A stretch of 63,508 bases of DNA from positions 1-63,508 of the forward strand of contig JAEFAE010000010.1 in the NCBI GenBank assembly GCA_016291135.1, written 5' to 3'. The stretch is from Bacteroidales bacterium. GTDB lineage: Bacteria; Bacteroidota; Bacteroidia; Bacteroidales; F082. Within the stretch, counting starts at the first letter, position 1; every line of letters starts with the position of its first letter. The position numbers and the translations under genes were made by a program. This document shows positions 58,831-63,508 of this stretch, piece by piece. The notes under the pieces are model-generated. The model ran no database searches and had not been told where the DNA came from. It saw only the letters and a program-made list of their open reading frames with translations.

Positions 58831-59962
58831 AATAGTTGTCTGAAAATTTGGTCAAGTAGTTGATTTTTAGTAATTTAGTGGTTGCTAAAACATTAGATTA
58901 CAATGAAGACCAATCCACTTGACCAGCTGAGAGGGATCTGCGAGCAGCTCCTTTTCCGCGTAGCGGATTTACACAAATCTTTCAAACAATTCTTCATCGA
59001 GACCATGATTTGTTATCTTTTCATAACCGGACGCGTCAACTTCAGCTAGATGGCCAGGTTCGGCAAGTCGTGCGAGAGCCGCTTCCGCCAGAACTTCAAG
59101 AGAAAGTTCGACTGGGTGGCGTTCAACACCGGCCTGGCATCCCGTACCGAAGGACACCTCAGGGCGATAGCTATCGACCCGTGCTACATCCCCAAGTCGG
59201 GAAAGAAGACCCCGGGGCTGGGCTACTTCTGGTCCGGGACGGCCAATGACACGAAGCGGGGTCTGGAGATCCTCGGCATGGCTCTCGTTGATGCCACCGA
59301 CCGTCTCGCGCTTTTCCTCACTGCAGTCCAGACCTTCATGGGCAAAAGGAAAGGAAGGACCCCAGACTACCTCGTCCACATGGACGACCCCAACTCGCTC
59401 ATCGGCCTCTACCTGAGGGCCTTCGCCTCGGTGGCCGACAGGCTCCGTGGACTGACCGACCTTGTCGTGGCCGACGCCTACTTCGCCAAGGTCTATGCAG
59501 TCAGCCTCAAGCGTTCCGTCGGCGCAGTCATCGCGGTCTATGACGATCCCGACAAGAAGACCCAGGTGCGCAAGGTTTACTTCTCCACCGACCTGACCCT
59601 CTCGGGCGAGGACATCTACTGGGTTTACCGCTCGCGCTTCGCTATCGAGTTCCTCTACCGTGATGGGAAACAGTTCACCGGTCTGACGAACTGCCAAGCT
59701 CGCAACTCCAACAGTCTAGACTTCGCCTTTAACGCCTCCCTTTCGGCCATCAACATCGCCAAGGCCCTCTCTGTCGAGTCGGGGCTGAGCCTCTCGGTCG
59801 AGGATGGCAAGCTCCTCATCCACAACACGGTAATGGTCCAACGAATATTATCAACGTTCGGAAAAACACCGAACTTGAACTTAAATCAGGAAATTTTCAA
59901 AGAACTATTGTTTTATGGCGTAAAATCCGCCGCTTAATAATCAAAATTTTAACGAACTATTG
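58831..59962 (+). mobile_element. IS4-family insertion sequence, about 1.13 kb
   Basis: The ends carry imperfect inverted repeats: AATAGTTGTCTGAAAATTTG at 58831 and, read inward from 59962, CAATAGTTCGTTAAAATTTT. Between them lies a single transposase gene of the IS4 type. Its coding part is GC-rich against very AT-rich flanks. It separates two lipoprotein-ended cassettes of the RHS locus. Target-site duplications could not be fixed with confidence. Confidence 0.75.
58903..59937 (+). pseudogene. IS4-type transposase interrupted by an in-frame amber codon
   Basis: The frame begins at ATG 58903 (MKTNPLDQLRGICEQLLFRV) and runs in phase to 59937, except for TAG at 59047-59049 right after VNFS. 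The following residues, MARFGK, continue the protein. A CAG-to-TAG change would explain it. Downstream the catalytic parts are intact: AIAIDPCYI (first Asp), VVADAYF (second Asp) and the YREK signature Y(2)R(3)E(6)K in VYRSRFAIEFLYRDGK. Restart at ATG 59050 would give a 295-residue protein lacking the first 49 residues, so the element may be inactive or weakly active. Confidence 0.82.
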
Positions 59963-59984
59963 ATAATATTGTAATTAGTTGTTA

Positions 59985-60122
59985 TTTTGGACGTCACAAT
60001 ACATACAAAGAATTACGATTCGGATGTCTAATGTTTCACCTCTTTTTTTCGTCCATTCCGATCATAGGTGCCGTATGGCGGCCACATGTGGATGTGTTTC
60101 ATCGCTTCGGTGGGAGGGAAAA
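59985..60122. repeat. Direct repeat, copy 2 (lipoprotein 3' end and downstream)
   Basis: Near-identical to 56893-57032, again spanning the last part of a lipoprotein gene and its downstream DNA. It lies about 22 bp from the IS right end. Confidence 0.9.
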
Positions 60123-60531
60123 ACAAGAGAGAAAAGTTTCTGCTTTTTTCCAATTCTTCCAAATCAGACATACTTATATCATAGCGTTGCAATATCATAT
60201 AGTATTTAACGACCGTATCCCATGAATAATAATTTATTGAATCAGCATCGTAAATAAAAATGGAAACAGTGTCCAGTAAAACGTCATCAGAATTTGGACG
60301 AAAAAAATCGGGAAGTGTTCCTATAACCTCGTATATCATTGATGTGTCCTGAGATTCAATTGGGATTACATTCCAATAATCCATTATTGTTGTATCTGGA
60401 TAAAACGATGTATAGTAATTTACAATAATAGATCTTTCAGATATATTACTGAAAAATACATGGTATAAAGGATCACACCCAGTAAACATAAGCACAACAA
60501 ACAGGGTGATAATTTTTTTTTGTATTTTCAT
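60028..60531 (-). CDS. Lipoprotein, candidate immunity protein (copy 2)
   Basis: 167 residues with lipobox MFTGC. It is a paralog of the 56936-57463 product, sharing CDPLYH at the mature N-terminus, the IYDADSINYYSWDTVVKY core and the C-terminal MKHIHMWPPYGTYDRNG. It lies 23 nt behind the orphan RHS toxin tail, the usual place for an immunity gene, and has its own -7 box (60558-60565) overlapping the end of the toxin gene. That would allow expression without the toxin. If the toxin is a periplasmic or surface zinc protease, a lipoprotein inhibitor would make sense; this is inference. Confidence 0.7.
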   Translation of the reverse strand: MKIQKKIITLFVVLMFTGCDPLYHVFFSNISERSIIVNYYTSFYPDTTIMDYWNVIPIESQDTSMIYEVIGTLPDFFRPNSDDVLLDTVSIFIYDADSINYYSWDTVVKYYMILQRYDISMSDLEELEKSRNFSLLFFPPTEAMKHIHMWPPYGTYDRNGRKKEVKH

Positions 60532-60554
60532 TATAGACGAAACTTTATATGGTT

Positions 60555-61628
60555 TTACAAATATAGCAAATACGGGAACAAACCCAATAGTGGAATATAG
60601 ATTGGTATATCAGTCCAGTGAAACTTTCCTGATATAGAATGATATGGTTGAAAATCCTTGCCAGTGCGTGGATTTATATAAGGCGAATGATTATCATAAG
60701 CGAAACTGTATCTATCAAAAAAATCGGGACTGCCAGTGACATACCCTTCTTTTCCACTTCCGTAATATTTGTCAAAATAGGCGGAACCTTTGCAACTTGC
60801 ATCCGCCTCAAACCACCTACTATTATGACGGGGAGAATCGGGGTTTTTTGTTTGTAAAATAGCACTTTGTAAGCTGGGAATAGCCACCGAGAAAATATAA
60901 AGTGGCCCGTGTCGCTGGCTTTGGATATAATGCCCGTATTCGTGGACAAACAAATGGTCTCGCCAGTCGGCTCTGTAACCACTGGGCCCTCCTGAATAGT
61001 TGCCAACGGTTATCGCGCCGTATTTTGAGTTCATGTCCACTACGGTCATGCCATAACCGTATGTAACGCCACTGACCTTTCCAAATGCGTTCGCGGTTGA
61101 AACAATCAGATCTCCAAGTAGCGTCTGGGGAAGCTGCCATGTTAGCCGTGAAACAACTTCCCAAACCCGTCCTGTTTTGCTTTTATTGGGGTCAGTTTTT
61201 ACAAGTCCTTTGTCAATAGCCCAACCATATTTTGTTTGGGTCCAGTCCCATTTTTCTCCTTTAACAGTTCTAACAAAGATGTTGTTGACAAGGTCGGAAA
61301 TGAGACCGAAAACTGTTCCGAAAATTTCTCCATCCGGGTCGCTGTACATCACCGGGTTGTTCATGCAGTAGCTGTACCTGTTGAAACTTTGTGTGAAGTC
61401 GGGCATCTGGACGTAGGGGTCAGGCGAGAAGAAGCGTCCGATGACGGGGTCGTAGAGGCGTGCGTTGGCGTTGACGATCTTGAAGCGGTCGTAGTGCTCG
61501 TGCCCGGTGAAGCCGCGGCTGAAGGGGAACGTCACCTGCGTCTGCGGGGTGTTCCAGGCAGTGTAGCTCATGCGGTTGCCCCATGGGTCGAAGTGGGTCT
61601 GCTGGACGGTGTTCTGGCTGGCACTCAT
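60555..61628 (-). CDS. Orphan RHS C-terminal tail with HEYGH zinc-protease motif
   Basis: 357 residues. It begins in the middle of an RHS core (FDPWGNRMSYTAWN, FTGHEHYDRFKIVNANARLY, DPVIGRFFSPDPYVQMPDF), without the upstream YD repeats, signal peptide or secretion domain. The core ends at PDGEIFG, after which the tail is unrelated to the tail at 62505. Residues 230-236 are HEYGHYI, an HExxH metalloprotease motif, and a downstream region with FEADASCKGSAYFD could supply a third ligand. This is a displaced toxin module, active only if recombined onto a full RHS protein. The ATG at 61628 may be fortuitous. A lipoprotein gene follows. Confidence 0.82.
   Translation of the reverse strand: MSASQNTVQQTHFDPWGNRMSYTAWNTPQTQVTFPFSRGFTGHEHYDRFKIVNANARLYDPVIGRFFSPDPYVQMPDFTQSFNRYSYCMNNPVMYSDPDGEIFGTVFGLISDLVNNIFVRTVKGEKWDWTQTKYGWAIDKGLVKTDPNKSKTGRVWEVVSRLTWQLPQTLLGDLIVSTANAFGKVSGVTYGYGMTVVDMNSKYGAITVGNYSGGPSGYRADWRDHLFVHEYGHYIQSQRHGPLYIFSVAIPSLQSAILQTKNPDSPRHNSRWFEADASCKGSAYFDKYYGSGKEGYVTGSPDFFDRYSFAYDNHSPYINPRTGKDFQPYHSISGKFHWTDIPIYIPLLGLFPYLLYL
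60558..60565 (-). promoter_or_regulatory. -7 box TATATTTG of the lipoprotein, inside the toxin gene end
   Basis: Minus-strand match to TAnnTTTG, 26 nt before the ATG at 60531. It overlaps the last codons of the orphan RHS tail. Confidence 0.55.
61326..61480 (-). repeat. RHS core repeat, copy A (orphan tail)
   Basis: The DNA encoding the core boundary matches 63354-63508 closely, up to and including the end of the window. Sequence identity stops at the toxin tail. Confidence 0.88.
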
Positions 61629-61629
61629 T

Positions 61630-62493
61630 TTATTTGCGGCGTTTAAAAATGCAATGTTTTTGTTTTGGTTTCACGACCTTTGGCTCAAACTTGACAGGAA
61701 CGTGAAACCATACAGAAACCGGCCTATCCCTTTGCATAGCTGGTTTTGCAAATCTTATTAATCTACATATCCGCAATGCTTCATCATTTAAAGCTGGAGA
61801 CTCGCTGTGAACAATTTCATGATGATGAGTATTACCTAAAGTATCCACTATAAACCTAACACGCACTGTTTGAGCTATTGTAATAGTGTCTTCGTAATGA
61901 AGATTATCTTTCACAAAATCGTTTAATTCTTGATAATATTGATTATTTTGATAAACAGGCCAAGAAGTTGGTTCTGTGGCAACCCCTATTTCATTATTTA
62001 CCTTGTTTTCCTCATTAATTTTAGCGAATACATAAAAACCGTAGGTTATAGGTTTACCACGCAATGATGCTGGTATAAATTCCTTTGTTTTTAAATAGTC
62101 AAATGCAACACGCGCCGTATTCTCGGAACGTTTACTTTGATGGTTCTCGGTATCAACAATAACTCCTCGAACAATACCAGTGTTATCCACCACTACATAG
62201 AGTACAAATGGTAAACCTTGTGGATTGTATCCGAAAGTTGATTCCAGTACAATTTGCATTGCTTCCAACAATTGAATCATATTATTTTCGGGTAATGACA
62301 CCATTTGTTCTGGTAAGGTCATTCCTATGATGTTTTCCTTGGAATCAAAATCATAAAATGGACAATACTGAGTACAAAATAGGCTATCTTCACTTGAGTC
62401 TGATACAATGATATAAGAGTTTTCCTGAGAATACAACTTACCGTAACACAAGAAGAGTATTAAATATATTAATACATACAATAACTTTTTCAT
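61630..62493 (-). CDS. TonB-C-domain protein between two RHS tails
   Basis: 287 residues with a signal peptide (MKKLLYVLIYLILFLCYGKLYS, no lipid cysteine after it). Two TonB C-terminal-like segments appear. One is at 90-155 (GLPFVLYVVVDNTGIVRGVI to GKPITYGFYVFAKI). The other is at 200-275 (TVRVRFIVDTLGNTHHHEIV, then ALRICRLIRFAKPAM). True TonB has one such domain behind a membrane helix and Pro-rich spacer, which are absent. It starts 12 nt after the RHS gene stop and ends 1 nt before the orphan tail's ATG, so it occupies the immunity position of the first toxin. It could be immunity, cargo or an envelope protein; undecided. Confidence 0.68.
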   Translation of the reverse strand: MKKLLYVLIYLILFLCYGKLYSQENSYIIVSDSSEDSLFCTQYCPFYDFDSKENIIGMTLPEQMVSLPENNMIQLLEAMQIVLESTFGYNPQGLPFVLYVVVDNTGIVRGVIVDTENHQSKRSENTARVAFDYLKTKEFIPASLRGKPITYGFYVFAKINEENKVNNEIGVATEPTSWPVYQNNQYYQELNDFVKDNLHYEDTITIAQTVRVRFIVDTLGNTHHHEIVHSESPALNDEALRICRLIRFAKPAMQRDRPVSVWFHVPVKFEPKVVKPKQKHCIFKRRK

Positions 62494-62504
62494 TTGAAAT
62501 ATGA

Positions 62505-63508
62505 TTAATAGCGCCGTGGTATTTTATATATGAAATACCACCATTTTTCTTTGAATTTTGGTGGTACAATAAATATATGAGAATTAAACAATTGATTGTA
62601 GTTTCCCATCATTTCAATGCAGTTATTAATACTCTTAGTTAAATCTGTCGTAACTCCGGGATATAAACCTTGGTTATAATACAAGTTCAAATGTCCGACA
62701 TATTCGGCTTGCCATCGATCAATACAAAATTCTCCCGTCGGACTAACAGGTTTTTCCCAAGTGTTTGTCTGATGTCTAACTTTTTCGAAGGACTCTTTAG
62801 TAGAAGAGGCTAATAAGTCATCATATGATGTAAAAGCTCCATCGGAATAATGAATCCCGGATTCAGTGTTGTACCAAGCATCGTTATCATATTCTCTGGG
62901 AGTATACTTCCCATCAAATTTAAAGTATTCCATAGCCTTTTGCTGCCAACATTCTCCATGTTTGGTATATAATCCAGCCTTGAAATCCTCAAATACTTTG
63001 GCATTTGTCTTGAAGCCTTTTCCTCTGAATGCATTCCATAGATTTTCGGAGGTAAGCGTGGTGAAAACAGCTGCAGAAGCCATTCCATCCAGCATACTCT
63101 TCCCTGGATCTTCACCCCAAACCAAGCCATCCACATAACCAGTGAAACCGCCTTCCCAAACGCCAAGGAAAAGGTTTTCCGCATAGCTCATTCCAGCCCC
63201 TCCTATTCCACCTAAAGCACCACTCAAACCACCAACGAAAGCTCCTTTTGCCATGCCACCAAGAAAGCTTTCACCTTTTTGATCCGCTCGGATTCCTCCA
63301 AAAAAAGCCCCTACCATCGCCCCTATTATAATAGCGTCATCTATCCCAAACACTTCTCCCGTCGGATCGCTGTAGATCACTGGGTTGTTCAAACAGTAGC
63401 TGTACCTGTTGTAGTTCTGTGTGAAGTCGGGCATCTGGACGTAGGGGTCGGGCGAGAAGAAGCGCCCAAGGACGGGGTCGTAGAGGCGGGCGTTGGCGTT
63501 GACGATCT
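62505..63508 (-). CDS. RHS protein, C-terminal end with toxin tail (starts outside the window)
   Basis: The minus-strand frame is open to the window edge and begins inside the RHS core (VNANARLYDPVLGRFFSPDP). The core ends at SDPTGEVFG, and a Gly-rich hydrophobic linker follows (GAMVGAFFGGIR, GAFVGGLSGALGGIGGAG), as in many RHS proteins before the toxin. The toxin tail (about 170 residues, WNAFRGKGFKTNAKVF to YKIPRRY) has no motif I recognise. The likely main RHS polymorphic toxin or wall-associated protein; the N-terminal secretion part lies beyond the window. The next gene downstream is the TonB-C protein. Confidence 0.82.
   Translation of the reverse strand, partial: IVNANARLYDPVLGRFFSPDPYVQMPDFTQNYNRYSYCLNNPVIYSDPTGEVFGIDDAIIIGAMVGAFFGGIRADQKGESFLGGMAKGAFVGGLSGALGGIGGAGMSYAENLFLGVWEGGFTGYVDGLVWGEDPGKSMLDGMASAAVFTTLTSENLWNAFRGKGFKTNAKVFEDFKAGLYTKHGECWQQKAMEYFKFDGKYTPREYDNDAWYNTESGIHYSDGAFTSYDDLLASSTKESFEKVRHQTNTWEKPVSPTGEFCIDRWQAEYVGHLNLYYNQGLYPGVTTDLTKSINNCIEMMGNYNQLFNSHIFIVPPKFKEKWWYFIYKIPRRY
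63354..63508 (-). repeat. RHS core repeat, copy B (main RHS gene)
   Basis: Matches 61326-61480. Homology begins at the core boundary and probably continues upstream, outside the window. Confidence 0.88.

Overview
The window looks like the chromosome of an anaerobic Bacteroidetes, most likely Bacteroidales. Its type IX secretion (T9SS) cargo proteins end in a C-terminal sorting domain. Its promoters carry the Bacteroidetes -7 box TAnnTTTG, and Shine-Dalgarno sequences are largely absent. Typical families of this group are present: S46 dipeptidyl-peptidase, C25 gingipain-like peptidase, GH92 mannosidase and TANFOR-like secreted proteins. Genes are mostly GC-rich. AT-rich islands (about 20.8-22.7 kb and 56.9-63.5 kb) stand out as acquired DNA. 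No tRNA, rRNA or CRISPR array was seen.

Layout. 1-6.8 kb: two paralogous lipoproteins, then three paralogous secreted proteins with a membrane-tethered LuxR-type regulator between them. 6.8-12.8 kb: a minus-strand operon for a complete MacAB/TolC-type efflux pump (ATPase, two permeases, periplasmic adaptor, TolC), with a palindromic operator at its promoter. 12.9-16.4 kb: a DPP11-type peptidase, a metallophosphoesterase and a truncated Fe-S oxidoreductase gene. 16.4-29 kb: a patchy accessory zone with two Fic proteins, a RelE/ParE-type toxin-antitoxin pair, a DUF5131 gene, gene fragments, a candidate small RNA, a DUF2075 ATPase with a nuclease-like N-terminus, two Nudix hydrolases, a sugar kinase, a methyltransferase and an orphan Vsr. 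29-38 kb: a TlpA-like thioredoxin lipoprotein, then a minus-strand T9SS cargo/GH92 cluster and an EFR1-type ferredoxin. 38.2-49.6 kb: a 2369-residue repeat surface protein, an outer-membrane barrel and a TANFOR-like secreted protein. 49.7-56.8 kb: a beta-helix T9SS protein, TrkH, TrkA, a DUF937 protein and methionyl-tRNA synthetase.

56.9-63.5 kb is the most interesting part. It is an RHS polymorphic-toxin locus on the minus strand. It holds the C-terminal end of an RHS protein, a TonB-C-domain protein, an orphan RHS tail with an HEYGH zinc-protease motif, a lipoprotein, an IS4-family element with an amber-interrupted transposase, two likely immunity genes and a second lipoprotein. The RHS core is duplicated on one side of the variable units, and the 3' ends of the lipoprotein genes plus their downstream DNA are duplicated on the other. 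This is the layout expected if toxin/immunity cassettes are exchanged by homologous recombination.

Two further themes run across the window. A purine-rich micro-repeat family (GAAGAC/GGAGAC/AACGGA-like) appears between genes and in frame inside two genes. Several genes have the -7 box only 4-5 nt before the ATG, implying leaderless or near-leaderless mRNAs.
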